From Nitrospirota bacterium (GTDB taxonomy: Bacteria; Nitrospirota; Thermodesulfovibrionia; Thermodesulfovibrionales; Dissulfurispiraceae), in assembly GCA_016936655.1 (NCBI GenBank), contig JAFGXL010000020.1, forward strand, positions 1 through 64,000: 64,000 nucleotides of DNA, given 5' to 3'. Positions 17,184 to 25,449 of the stretch are shown one piece after another. The translations under genes and the position numbers were made by a program. Each line of letters starts with the position of its first letter. Within the stretch, counting starts at the first letter, position 1. The notes below the pieces were generated by a model, which was given only the letters and a program-made list of their open reading frames with translations, was not told the DNA's origin and did not search any database.

Positions 17184-18464
17184 ATGAATATTAATCTTTT
17201 CCAGATGTTTGCAGGCCCGAAGATGCCGCAGGGCGCTGAAGGGCTTATGAATCAGAATCTCCAGCAGGGCGGTGCATCAGAAGATTTCTCTGGCATACTT
17301 CAGGCACTGCTGATCGAAGGTATGGCCGGCAACCAGATTGTCGATTTATACAATACTGCAGCATCTGATGCCTCAACAGCTAATGCATCAACTTCTGATT
17401 CTGATGCTGTTACGATGATTTCTGAGAGTCTTAGAGATGGACTTTTAACAACAGAAGAGCTTGCAGGCATAATTCAGGGTATGCTCGCACAGATGCCAAA
17501 TGTTCAGACAGAGTTTGCATTAAAATTAGGAAATTATTTAGCTTCGTCGATATCTGCTAATCAGTTGGGTCAGGCAGCAGATATAATGAAGGCTGCTGTT
17601 AATCAAGCTATACAGTATAAGTCAGGCCTGCAGAATATACCTGCTCAGGTCGCTGGAGGAGCAGATGCTTCTTCTGCCGAGCCTCTTAATCAGTCTACAA
17701 CTGCTTCAATTGTAAATAATGGGGTCTCTGACATGCTGAATAAGTTTAACAAGCCTGAATTAACCAAAACAGATACAGCTTTTAAAGATACATCTGCTGC
17801 ACCAAAGGGAATGAATGCAGAAGACTTCTTTAAGCAGCTTGCATCCAAGATAACTGACCAGAAGTCTCAGAATCTTGGAGGTTTCATAGACAACAGTGCA
17901 TCTAGTGCGCTAAAGCAGGGAGCTGGTGAAGATGTTTTCAGCAGGCTTGTGTCAGAGATCACAAAATCTGCAGACAATGGTACAAGCGACAAATCTACTG
18001 ATATCTTGAAAAATGCAACAGATATTAAATTAAGCGCTACTGCTTCTGCTCATGCTCACAATTCTCAGGAAGCTGCTGCAGCCACAAAAGAGATTTCGTA
18101 TGTTTCAAAGGTTCATGAGATTGATCAGGTGATAATGAAGATGGCTAACTCTGGACAGCAGAGGCTTATCCTAAGGATAGATCCCCCCGAGTTAGGGAGT
18201 ATTCAAATAAAACTGGTAATGGAAAATGGAGTGATCAGAGCAGACTTCAGGTTTGACAATCAGGCAGCAAAGGAGAGCTTTGCACTGGCTCTTCCTCAAA
18301 TAAAGACATCCCTAGAGGATGCAGGTATAAGAACTGGAGAGTTTTTTGCTGATCTTAAAGATGATTACTACTCAGACAGAAAAGAGGGTCAGGATAGACC
18401 TCAGCATAATAAAAACGGAAACAGACAGAAAGAGGAAGGCTCATTTTTTGAGCTCTTCGCATAA
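17184..18464 (+). CDS. fliK: Flagellar hook-length control protein FliK
   Basis: 426 residues. The long N-terminal part is Ala/Ser/Gln/Thr-rich and low-complexity, as expected of the secreted ruler. The C-terminal Flg_hook domain (about 315-405) has RLILRIDPPELGSIQIKL, the family's LxPxxLGxVxVxL pattern. FliK switches export from hook to filament subunits through FlhB. ATG 17184 follows the ribosome site aaggag. flgD comes 10 bases later. Confidence 0.92.
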   Translation: MNINLFQMFAGPKMPQGAEGLMNQNLQQGGASEDFSGILQALLIEGMAGNQIVDLYNTAASDASTANASTSDSDAVTMISESLRDGLLTTEELAGIIQGMLAQMPNVQTEFALKLGNYLASSISANQLGQAADIMKAAVNQAIQYKSGLQNIPAQVAGGADASSAEPLNQSTTASIVNNGVSDMLNKFNKPELTKTDTAFKDTSAAPKGMNAEDFFKQLASKITDQKSQNLGGFIDNSASSALKQGAGEDVFSRLVSEITKSADNGTSDKSTDILKNATDIKLSATASAHAHNSQEAAAATKEISYVSKVHEIDQVIMKMANSGQQRLILRIDPPELGSIQIKLVMENGVIRADFRFDNQAAKESFALALPQIKTSLEDAGIRTGEFFADLKDDYYSDRKEGQDRPQHNKNGNRQKEEGSFFELFA

Positions 18465-18474
18465 GGAGGCAGAA

Positions 18475-18903
18475 ATGGCAATAGATAGCACAGCTCCAAT
18501 AATGAACAACCCGCTTTACACTGGATCAACAACAGAGGCTAGCGCAGCACAAAAGAATTCTGCTTTGCTTAAAGATGATTTTCTTAAGCTTCTTGTTACC
18601 CAGCTTAAAAACCAGGATCCGCTCGATCCGATGGATAATTCAGAATTCGTTTCGCAGCTGGCTACATTCAGTTCTCTGGAGCAGATATCGAACATGAGTA
18701 AGAGCATGGAGACATTTATTGCAAACCAGAACTATCAGAATGCAACAATGGCAGCATCGGTAATAGGAAAGGAGATAACGTCAGTCACAGGCGAGACAGG
18801 AGTTGTGAAGTCTATATCCATTGAGGCTGATGGCGTATTTCTCGAAGTTAATGAAAGCAAAATACCATTTGCAGCGATACAGAGCATAAAAAATCCTGCG
18901 TAA
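18475..18903 (+). CDS. flgD: Flagellar hook capping protein FlgD
   Basis: 142 residues. Scaffold for hook assembly. The conserved core LKDDFLKLLVTQLKNQDPLDPMDNSEF is diagnostic and is followed by SQLATFSSLEQ. I chose ATG 18475 behind aaggagg; the frame is open further upstream but only over the end of fliK. It is short because the C-terminal Fn3/tudor part of E. coli FlgD is mostly missing, as in many phyla. Confidence 0.95.
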   Translation: MAIDSTAPIMNNPLYTGSTTEASAAQKNSALLKDDFLKLLVTQLKNQDPLDPMDNSEFVSQLATFSSLEQISNMSKSMETFIANQNYQNATMAASVIGKEITSVTGETGVVKSISIEADGVFLEVNESKIPFAAIQSIKNPA

Positions 18904-18918
18904 TAAAAGGAGGAAGCT

Positions 18919-20211
18919 ATGGGTATTCTCACATCACTATTTACAGGAGTCAGCGGACTTAATTCAAACGGCAATGCGCTATCGGTTATAGGCGACAACA
19001 TTGCCAACTCAAACACAACGGGCTTTAAGGGCAGTAGAGCGATTTTTGGAGACATTCTTAGCCAGGCGCTTGGCGGAGGTTCTGGTTTCCAGATTGGTCG
19101 AGGTGTATCAATGCAGTCGGTTGAGGCGCAGTTTACACAGGGCACACTCGAGTCAACATCAAATCCTTTGGACATGGCTATAGAGGGTGATGGTTTTTTC
19201 CTGGTCAATAGCGCTGCTGGCGCTACTTACTATACAAGGGCAGGTCAGTTCCATCTGGACAAAGACGGCAACATGATAAATCCTGAAGGGCTTTTGCTGC
19301 AGGGGTATTTAGCGCAGCAGAACAATGCCCTTGGCACCATTAATGTGGCATCCATCAACAGCCAGCCGAATCCTACAGGTGAAGTTAAGGTTTACACAAA
19401 TCTTAATTCAAATGATTCAACAATAGCAGCCTTCAGTATTGCTGATCCTACAGGCACATCAAATTTTTCGACATCGATAACAGTCTATGATTCTTTGGGA
19501 AACAGCCATCTGATAAGCGTATATTTTACAAAGACAGCAGCAAATACCTGGACATGGAATGCAGTTGGAAACTCGGCAGAGATTACTTCTACATCTACAT
19601 CCGGATCAAACGCGAGAATAGCATCAGGCGCTCTTGGTTTTACAACAAACGGAGAGCTCAACACAGAGAGCGCTACAACTTATTACAATGCTGGTGCTAC
19701 TGGCATAGATTTTAATGGAGCAACATTAAACCAGATTACAGCCTTTGATTTCGGTTCAAGCATAACAACTGACGGCGGTACAGGTCTTGATGGAACAACA
19801 CAATTTGGCTCGCCATCCTCAGTATTCTTTCAGAGTCAGGATGGCTTTACATCTGGCAGCCTTCAGAGTTTGATAGTTGATCAGAATGGTATAATCACTG
19901 GAGTGTTCACAAACGGTCAGGTGCAGGAGATAGCATCTGTAGCGATATCGAGGTTTATTGCCCCGCTTGAGCTATCAAAGATAGGACGCAATCTGTACGC
20001 TGAGTCATCAGGATCAGGCCAGCCTATTATTGGTACAGCCGGCACATCAGGTAGGGGAAGAGTTCTTGCGAACTCACTAGAGGCAAGCAATGTTGACTTG
20101 GCAGAAGAATTTGTAAAGATGATCGCAGCTCAGAGGGGGTTTCAGGCCAACACAAGAGTTATAACAACAACGGATGATATGTTGACCGAGCTTATGAATA
20201 TTAAGCGGTAA
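18919..20211 (+). CDS. flgE: Flagellar hook protein FlgE
   Basis: 430 residues. Polymerises into the hook outside the cell. N-terminal LFTGVSGLNSNGNALSVIGDNIANSNTTGFK and C-terminal SNVDLAEEFVKMIAAQRGFQANTRVI match the rod/hook family. The variable central domain is Ser/Thr/Gly/Asn-rich. Followed by a strong terminator that closes this transcription unit. Confidence 0.96.
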   Translation: MGILTSLFTGVSGLNSNGNALSVIGDNIANSNTTGFKGSRAIFGDILSQALGGGSGFQIGRGVSMQSVEAQFTQGTLESTSNPLDMAIEGDGFFLVNSAAGATYYTRAGQFHLDKDGNMINPEGLLLQGYLAQQNNALGTINVASINSQPNPTGEVKVYTNLNSNDSTIAAFSIADPTGTSNFSTSITVYDSLGNSHLISVYFTKTAANTWTWNAVGNSAEITSTSTSGSNARIASGALGFTTNGELNTESATTYYNAGATGIDFNGATLNQITAFDFGSSITTDGGTGLDGTTQFGSPSSVFFQSQDGFTSGSLQSLIVDQNGIITGVFTNGQVQEIASVAISRFIAPLELSKIGRNLYAESSGSGQPIIGTAGTSGRGRVLANSLEASNVDLAEEFVKMIAAQRGFQANTRVITTTDDMLTELMNIKR

Positions 20212-20233
20212 TGTTTCAATCGGACAATGTCTT

Positions 20234-20270
20234 AAAAAGAGCGCACAAAATCTGCTGTGCGCTCTTTTTT
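20234..20270 (+). terminator. Rho-independent terminator after flgE
   Basis: AGAGCGCACA (20238-20247) and TGTGCGCTCT (20256-20265) form a perfect 10-bp stem flanked by A and T runs. Usable in both directions, but the coding context makes it the end of the flgE unit. Confidence 0.93.
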
Positions 20271-20273
20271 ATA

Positions 20274-20327
20274 TCAAATGTTTGACATTAAAGTCACTCC
20301 TGGAGTTATTTTGTGTCAAATATTTGA
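20274..20327. promoter_or_regulatory. 54-bp composite dyad upstream of the fliL promoter
   Basis: TCAAA-TG-TTTGACA at the left and TGTCAAA-TA-TTTGA at the right are 14-bp arms that mirror each other with one mismatch. Each holds its own 12-bp palindrome (20274-20285, 20316-20327). A third palindrome, ACTCC-T-GGAGT (20296-20306), is at the centre. Adjacent centres are about 21 bp apart, two helical turns. It lies 43-96 bp upstream of the sigma-54 promoter, the usual place for activator sites. Confidence 0.65.
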
Positions 20328-20369
20328 ACTTAAATAAAAAACAATCAATCAAATCAATGTGTTAATCTC

Positions 20370-20385
20370 TGGCATACTCTGTGCA
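20370..20385 (+). promoter_or_regulatory. Sigma-54 promoter of the fliL operon
   Basis: TGGCAT-ACTCT-GTGCA has GG and GC at the correct spacing, with G for T at the first -12 base. It stands 51 bases before the fliL start. Confidence 0.7.
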
Positions 20386-20435
20386 TATATATACGAGCTG
20401 TTTATTATTATGTATTGGATACAAGGGGGATTTTT

Positions 20436-20924
20436 ATGGCTGAAGAAAAAGACAAAAATCTGGAGGATGGTCAGGAGCCTGAAACAGCCCCTAAAAAGGG
20501 TAAGGGCATGATGCTGATCATAATAATTGTAGCTGGCGTACTGGTTTTGGGTGGAGCTGCTTTTTTTGTTGTAAGGATGCTGGGTGGCTCAGAGAAGAAA
20601 GAAGAGGTAAAAAAGGAAGAATCTACTGCAATGCTTGTTATGGAGCCTTTTGTTGTTAATCTCTATGATCCTTCAGGGGCAAGGTTTCTGAAGGTGAGCA
20701 TACAGATAGAGCTTTCGAGCGCTGAGATTCTTGAGAAGGCAAAGGCCAAGACCCCTCAGCTTAGGGATTCAGTAATAACGCTTCTGACATCAAAGACAGC
20801 TGATTCAGTAATGTCTCCTGAGGGAAAGCTTCAGATAAAGGATGAGATCAGCCTGAGAGCAACACAGATAATCGGTGAAAACAGCGTAAAAAATGTATTT
20901 TTGACAGATTTTGTGATGCAGTAG
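20436..20924 (+). CDS. fliL: Flagellar basal body protein FliL
   Basis: 162 residues. Single-span inner-membrane protein around the stator. Lys/Glu-rich cytoplasmic head, membrane helix near residues 26-47, then the periplasmic FliL domain (VMEPFVVNLYDPSGARFLKVSIQIEL; LRDSVITLLTSKTADSV). ATG 20436 follows aaggggga; the frame is open 21 bases further up without a good start. First gene of the switch and export operon. Confidence 0.93.
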   Translation: MAEEKDKNLEDGQEPETAPKKGKGMMLIIIIVAGVLVLGGAAFFVVRMLGGSEKKEEVKKEESTAMLVMEPFVVNLYDPSGARFLKVSIQIELSSAEILEKAKAKTPQLRDSVITLLTSKTADSVMSPEGKLQIKDEISLRATQIIGENSVKNVFLTDFVMQ

Positions 20925-20961
20925 AGACTAAAGAAGAACAAATCCGGTAGAGAGGATATAG

Positions 20962-21924
20962 ATGGAAGATATACTATCGCAGGAAGAGGTTGATGCCCTA
21001 CTAAAAGGCATAACAGACGGCGAGGTAGAGACTGAAAAAGTTGAAGAGGTTGTCGGAGTAAGGGCTTACGATTTTACAGCTCAGGAGAAGATTGTTAGGG
21101 GCAGAATGCCCTCTCTTGATATAGCCAACGAAAGGCTAGCCCGCAACTTCAGACTCTCTCTTTCTGCTGCTATAAGACGAATGGTTGAGGTTACCAGCGT
21201 AAACGTAAATATCACCAAGTTTTATGATTTTATGCGTGGCATACCTTTTCCTTCTAGCATCAATATCTTCAAAATGGAGCCTTTAAGAGGGTTCGGGCTT
21301 CTTGTTTTTGATGCTCCTATGATATTCAGTCTTATAGAGTTTTTCTTTGGCGGAACTGGCAAAGGATACTACAAGCCTGAGGGGCGCGAGTTTACCCCGA
21401 TAGAGCAGAAAATAATTCACAAGGTTGTTATGATGTTTTTTAGTGATATGGAAGAGGCATGGAAGCCTATATATCCGATAGTTCCAACATATGTAAGGGC
21501 TGAAATGAACCCGCAGTTTGTCACAATAGTCACTCCTGTTGATGTGATCATAAAGGTTGAATTTATTCTCGAGATAGAGGCAAAGCAGTGCAAGGTGCTG
21601 CTCTGCATCCCATATGGTACAGTCGAGCCTATAAAAGAAAAGCTATACAGCGCTTTTTCTGCAGACAGGGATGAGCTTGATACAAAATGGCTGGAGCGTT
21701 TGAATGAGGGGCTTAAGAGAATCCCTGTTGTGCTTACAGGCGAACTTGGCAGAACCACAGTGAATATTGATGAGGTGCTCTCGCTGAAAACCGGAGATGT
21801 TCTTCTTCTTAATTCTAGAGTTGATGATGACCAGAATCTCAGCATAGAGGGTGTGCGTAAATTTTCAGGCAGGTTTGGGGTGTATAGGGGATCATACGGC
21901 TTAAAAATAAAAAAGGTGCTCTGA
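20962..21924 (+). CDS. fliM: Flagellar motor switch protein FliM
   Basis: 320 residues. C-ring protein that binds phospho-CheY. The N-terminal CheY-binding peptide LSQEEVDALLKGI is clear. The middle domain has LDIANERLARNFRLSLSAAI, and the C-terminal SpoA/FliN-like domain has GRTTVNIDEVLSLKTGDVLLL. Confidence 0.96.
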   Translation: MEDILSQEEVDALLKGITDGEVETEKVEEVVGVRAYDFTAQEKIVRGRMPSLDIANERLARNFRLSLSAAIRRMVEVTSVNVNITKFYDFMRGIPFPSSINIFKMEPLRGFGLLVFDAPMIFSLIEFFFGGTGKGYYKPEGREFTPIEQKIIHKVVMMFFSDMEEAWKPIYPIVPTYVRAEMNPQFVTIVTPVDVIIKVEFILEIEAKQCKVLLCIPYGTVEPIKEKLYSAFSADRDELDTKWLERLNEGLKRIPVVLTGELGRTTVNIDEVLSLKTGDVLLLNSRVDDDQNLSIEGVRKFSGRFGVYRGSYGLKIKKVL

Positions 21925-21962
21925 TCCTTAAATGAATAACATCAAACTCCAGGAGATGAAAA

Positions 21963-22289
21963 ATGACAGATGAAGTGAAGAATCTTGATATGCAGGAAAT
22001 TAAGTCTGAAGGAGAGATATCATCTACTCCGAGGGATATTAATTTTATACTCGATGTGCCTCTTGAGCTTTCGGTTGTTATAGGCAGGACAAAAATTCTT
22101 GTTCAGGAACTTCTGCAGTTAGGGCAGGGGTCTGTAATTGCGCTGGAAAAGCTTGCAGGTGAACCTATGGAGGTTTATGTAAATGATAAGCTCATCGGCA
22201 GAGGAGAGGTTGTAGTTGTTAATGAGAAGTTTGGCATAAGGCTTACAGATATAGTAAGCCCTTCAGAAAGGGTGAGGCAGCTTAAATAA
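21963..22289 (+). CDS. fliN: Flagellar motor switch protein FliN
   Basis: 108 residues. C-ring protein with the SpoA domain: FILDVPLELSVVIGRTKILVQELLQLGQGSVIALEKLAGEPMEVYVND, split here by the usual conserved positions, and GRGEVVVVNEKFGIRLTDI. It follows fliM by 38 bases and precedes fliO by one. Confidence 0.96.
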   Translation: MTDEVKNLDMQEIKSEGEISSTPRDINFILDVPLELSVVIGRTKILVQELLQLGQGSVIALEKLAGEPMEVYVNDKLIGRGEVVVVNEKFGIRLTDIVSPSERVRQLK

Positions 22290-22290
22290 A

Positions 22291-22650
22291 ATGACCAGCG
22301 GACTGGTGATGGAATTGTTCAAGATAGCTTTTGTTTTCATAGCTCTACTTGGCGGCCTGCTTTTTATACTAAAGCTGCTCAAGTCTAGAATGCTGCCTTC
22401 AAAAGGTATGCTCCAGATTGTCCACTACCAGTCATTAGGGCCAAAAAGAGGTGTTGCTGTCGTTAAGGTTATGAAGGACTATCTGCTTTTGGGAATGACT
22501 GATGCTCATATCTCTCTGCTCGCAAAACTGAACGCATCTGAGGTTGAGCAGTCTATTTCAGAGCTGAATATGGATCGCATTAATCCTGCTTCATACGGAT
22601 TTGACAGCATCTCTTCCAGAATCAGAGGTTTTTTCAGGAGAGAAAATTAA
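22291..22650 (+). CDS. fliO: Flagellar biosynthesis protein FliO
   Basis: 119 residues. One N-terminal membrane helix (about 5-27) and a small cytoplasmic domain with the family pattern LQIVHYQSLGPKRGVAVVKV and YLLLGMTDAHISLLAKL. FliO helps assemble the FliP ring. Identity also rests on position between fliN and fliP, with which it shares one base. Confidence 0.88.
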   Translation: MTSGLVMELFKIAFVFIALLGGLLFILKLLKSRMLPSKGMLQIVHYQSLGPKRGVAVVKVMKDYLLLGMTDAHISLLAKLNASEVEQSISELNMDRINPASYGFDSISSRIRGFFRREN

Positions 22651-23375
22651 TGGCCATATTAATATTGGCGCTAATAACCTTCATATTTGCAGATCCTTCT
22701 GTATCGATAGCTGCTCCGCAGCCGGCACCTGCAACTGGAACTCTTTTTGGTTTGTCTACTCCGCTGGAGATAATGGTATTTATTACGCTGCTGTCATTTC
22801 TTCCTGCATTGCTGGTAATGACAACATGCTTCACCAGAATAGTTATAGTTCTCTCTTTCATCAGACAGGCTCTAGGCACAGCCCAGGTGCCGCCTACACA
22901 GGTTATAGTTGGACTCTCTCTCTTTATAACAATTTTTGTCATGTCTCCGGTTATTGATCGTGTTTATACAGAAGCATATTTGCCATATTCCAATAAACAG
23001 ATGAATCTTGAGCAGGCGCTTGATACTGCGAGCGTTCCTATGAAGGAATTTATGCTGAAGCAGACAAGAGAAAAAGATCTGGCTCTTTTTTTGAATATGT
23101 CCAAAATGGAAAGACCTACCAAGCCTATGGATCTTTCCATGCGTGTAGTTATACCGGCTTTTGCGATTGGAGAACTAAAAAAGGCATTCGAAATTGGATT
23201 TCTCATATATCTGCCTTTTCTGGTTATAGATATGGTTGTCGCCAGCGTATTGCTCTCGATGGGTATGATGATGCTGCCTCCGGTTATGATATCACTGCCG
23301 TTTAAACTTCTTCTTTTTGTGCTCGTTGATGGATGGCAGCTGGTTATAGGATCTCTAGTGGCAGGTTACAGATGA
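22650..23375 (+). CDS. fliP: Flagellar export gate protein FliP
   Basis: 241 residues. Core of the export gate. A cleavable signal peptide is typical of FliP (hydrophobic 2-21). Conserved stretches include LSFLPALLVMTTCFTRIVIV, RQALGTAQVPPTQV, VIPAFAIGELKKAFEIGF and MMMLPPVMISLPFKLLLFVL. The stop overlaps the fliQ start (ATGA). Confidence 0.97.
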   Translation: MAILILALITFIFADPSVSIAAPQPAPATGTLFGLSTPLEIMVFITLLSFLPALLVMTTCFTRIVIVLSFIRQALGTAQVPPTQVIVGLSLFITIFVMSPVIDRVYTEAYLPYSNKQMNLEQALDTASVPMKEFMLKQTREKDLALFLNMSKMERPTKPMDLSMRVVIPAFAIGELKKAFEIGFLIYLPFLVIDMVVASVLLSMGMMMLPPVMISLPFKLLLFVLVDGWQLVIGSLVAGYR

Positions 23376-23641
23376 CAGTTGAACTTTTAAATCAGGTATC
23401 TAGACAGACTTTTGAGACCATTATGCTGGTTGGCGGTCCGGTGCTGCTTGTCAGCCTGATTATCGGACTGGCTATAAGTATTTTTCAGGCAGTTACTCAG
23501 CTGCAGGAGATGACTCTGACATTTGTACCCAAAATCATAGCTGTGTTTTTGACAATAATGGTTGCTCTTCCATGGATGGTAAAAATATTAATGGAATTCA
23601 CTAAAAACATTTATTTGAATATTCCTCTTTATGTGAACTGA
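23372..23641 (+). CDS. fliQ: Flagellar export gate protein FliQ
   Basis: 89 residues with two membrane helices (about 16-38 and 48-72), typical length. Family motif LLISIFQAVTQLQEMTLTFVPK appears here as IGLAISIFQAVTQLQEMTL. ATG 23372 overlaps the fliP stop; the open frame further upstream is inside fliP. Confidence 0.96.
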   Translation: MTVELLNQVSRQTFETIMLVGGPVLLVSLIIGLAISIFQAVTQLQEMTLTFVPKIIAVFLTIMVALPWMVKILMEFTKNIYLNIPLYVN

Positions 23642-23643
23642 AA

Positions 23644-24378
23644 ATGGAACTCTACAATATAATAAATATTTATTCCAGCAAATTTGTGCCTGTCTTCATC
23701 AGGGTAGCGATATTGTTTACATTTATTCCATACCTCGGCGGCCCATCTGTCCCTCTTATTGCCAGAATAGGGCTTATGCTCTCTTTTACTCTGCTTTTTA
23801 TGCCTGTAGTTGATATCAATCCCGACCAATATTATGCGCTGCTTGATGCTGTATTTATAGGTGTTGCTCTGGGACTATGCTACAGACTTATAGCTTCTGC
23901 AATGGAGATGGCTGCGCAATGGATAAGCCTCCAGATGGGATTCGGTGTAGCAGGTGTTTTTAATCCGCAGTTTGGAGAGGTGCTCGGTCCTGTGAGTCTG
24001 CTTTATAGCCTTATAACGCTTGTATTATTTTTTGTGCTCGACATACACCACTATTTCATCGAGGCCATATCTCTCAGTTTCAATGCTACGCAGCTTCGTT
24101 ACGACAGCATTGTTGAGTCGATAGTGCGTTTTAGCTCTGTTATCTTCCCAATGGCGTTTAAATTATCTGCTCCGGTAATACTTATTCATATAATGATCAA
24201 CATAGGCATGGGATTTCTCTCTAGGGCAATGCCTCAGGCGAATATATTTTTCATAAGTTTTCCTATTCTGATATTAATAGGTCTCTTTGTCATGGCGATT
24301 TCGATGCCGCTGACAATAACCGTGTTTTCCAACGGATTTATTAATTTTAAAGATGCTATAAAGGTATTTCTGAGATAG
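23644..24378 (+). CDS. fliR: Flagellar export gate protein FliR
   Basis: 244 residues with about six membrane helices. Conserved QMGFGVAGVFNPQFGEVLGPV-like segment and C-terminal PQANIFFISFPILILIGLFVM region. It lies 2 bases after fliQ and 3 before flhB. Confidence 0.95.
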   Translation: MELYNIINIYSSKFVPVFIRVAILFTFIPYLGGPSVPLIARIGLMLSFTLLFMPVVDINPDQYYALLDAVFIGVALGLCYRLIASAMEMAAQWISLQMGFGVAGVFNPQFGEVLGPVSLLYSLITLVLFFVLDIHHYFIEAISLSFNATQLRYDSIVESIVRFSSVIFPMAFKLSAPVILIHIMINIGMGFLSRAMPQANIFFISFPILILIGLFVMAISMPLTITVFSNGFINFKDAIKVFLR

Positions 24379-24381
24379 GAT

Positions 24382-25449
24382 ATGGCAGAAGATCAAGATC
24401 AAAAAACCGAACAAGCGACGCCGCAACGAAAGCAGAAGGCCAGGGAAAAAGGCGATATCCCGAAAAGCCGTGAGCTTACATCCATTATTCCCATATGGGT
24501 TGTGTATGCATTTCTTTCGTTCAGCGGGATTATTTTTACATCCATATCCGGATATATGGCCAGCTCCCTTAATAGGTCTTTTTCGTATGAATTAACGCCC
24601 AACAGCCTGATGAATCTTTTTATTGCTGATTCTGCCAGCGTCGGCCTGATAATGATGCCGATGTTTTTTACTATGGTTGGTCTGATAATGCTGGTTCATT
24701 TTCTCCAGACCAGATTTTTGCTAACATCTAAACCACTCACTCCTGAATTCGGCAGGCTTAATCCTATAAAAGGCGTAAAAAGATTTTTCAGCATAAATAT
24801 TATTGTTGAACTGCTTAAAGGCGTACTTAAATTGTTTATTCTGAGCCTATTTATATATGTAATCATTAAAAAAGAGATCTATATTCTGCCGCTTCTGGTA
24901 AATATGGACATGTCAACGCTTACTGTGTATGCGTTCGGTGAGATCAAGCATCTGGTTCTTATATCCGGGATAGCTCTTACTGTTTTTGCAGCAGCAGATA
25001 TAGGTTACCAAATATGGCATACAAACAGAAGCCAGCGCATGACTAAGCAGGAAGTTAAAGATGAGTACAAGGATATAGAGGGAGATCCGAGAGTAAAGGC
25101 GAGGATAAAATCCTTGCAGCGCGACATGATGAGAAAAAGGATGATGCAGGAAGTGCCGCAGGCAGATGTGGTCATAACAAACCCTACTCATTATGCTGTG
25201 GCGCTTAAATATGATCCTAAAGCAATGGGAGCTCCAAAGGTTGTTGCAAAAGGCGCTAACCTGATAGCCCAGAAGATCAAGGATATCGCAAAAGAAAACA
25301 GAGTGCCTGTATTTGAGGACAAGCCGTTAGCCCGAGCCCTGTATCTGATCGACCTTGGGCATGAGATACCAGAGGCTATGTATAAGGCTGTTGCTGCGAT
25401 TTTGGCGAATGTATACAAACTGAAAAGGAAGGTCATGACAGCGTTATGA
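24382..25449 (+). CDS. flhB: Flagellar export switch protein FlhB
   Basis: 355 residues. Four membrane helices and a cytoplasmic C-terminal domain that self-cleaves within NPTH, intact here in ADVVITNPTHYAVAL (about residue 265). N-terminal QKTEQATPQRKQKAREKGDIPKS is typical. FlhB changes export specificity with FliK. Overlaps flhA by 4 bases. Confidence 0.96.
   Translation: MAEDQDQKTEQATPQRKQKAREKGDIPKSRELTSIIPIWVVYAFLSFSGIIFTSISGYMASSLNRSFSYELTPNSLMNLFIADSASVGLIMMPMFFTMVGLIMLVHFLQTRFLLTSKPLTPEFGRLNPIKGVKRFFSINIIVELLKGVLKLFILSLFIYVIIKKEIYILPLLVNMDMSTLTVYAFGEIKHLVLISGIALTVFAAADIGYQIWHTNRSQRMTKQEVKDEYKDIEGDPRVKARIKSLQRDMMRKRMMQEVPQADVVITNPTHYAVALKYDPKAMGAPKVVAKGANLIAQKIKDIAKENRVPVFEDKPLARALYLIDLGHEIPEAMYKAVAAILANVYKLKRKVMTAL

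Noticed and set aside
22601-22957. 118-codon plus-strand frame overlapping fliO and fliP
   Set aside because: Different frame over well-conserved fliP, no domain and Cys/Ser/Tyr-rich composition.
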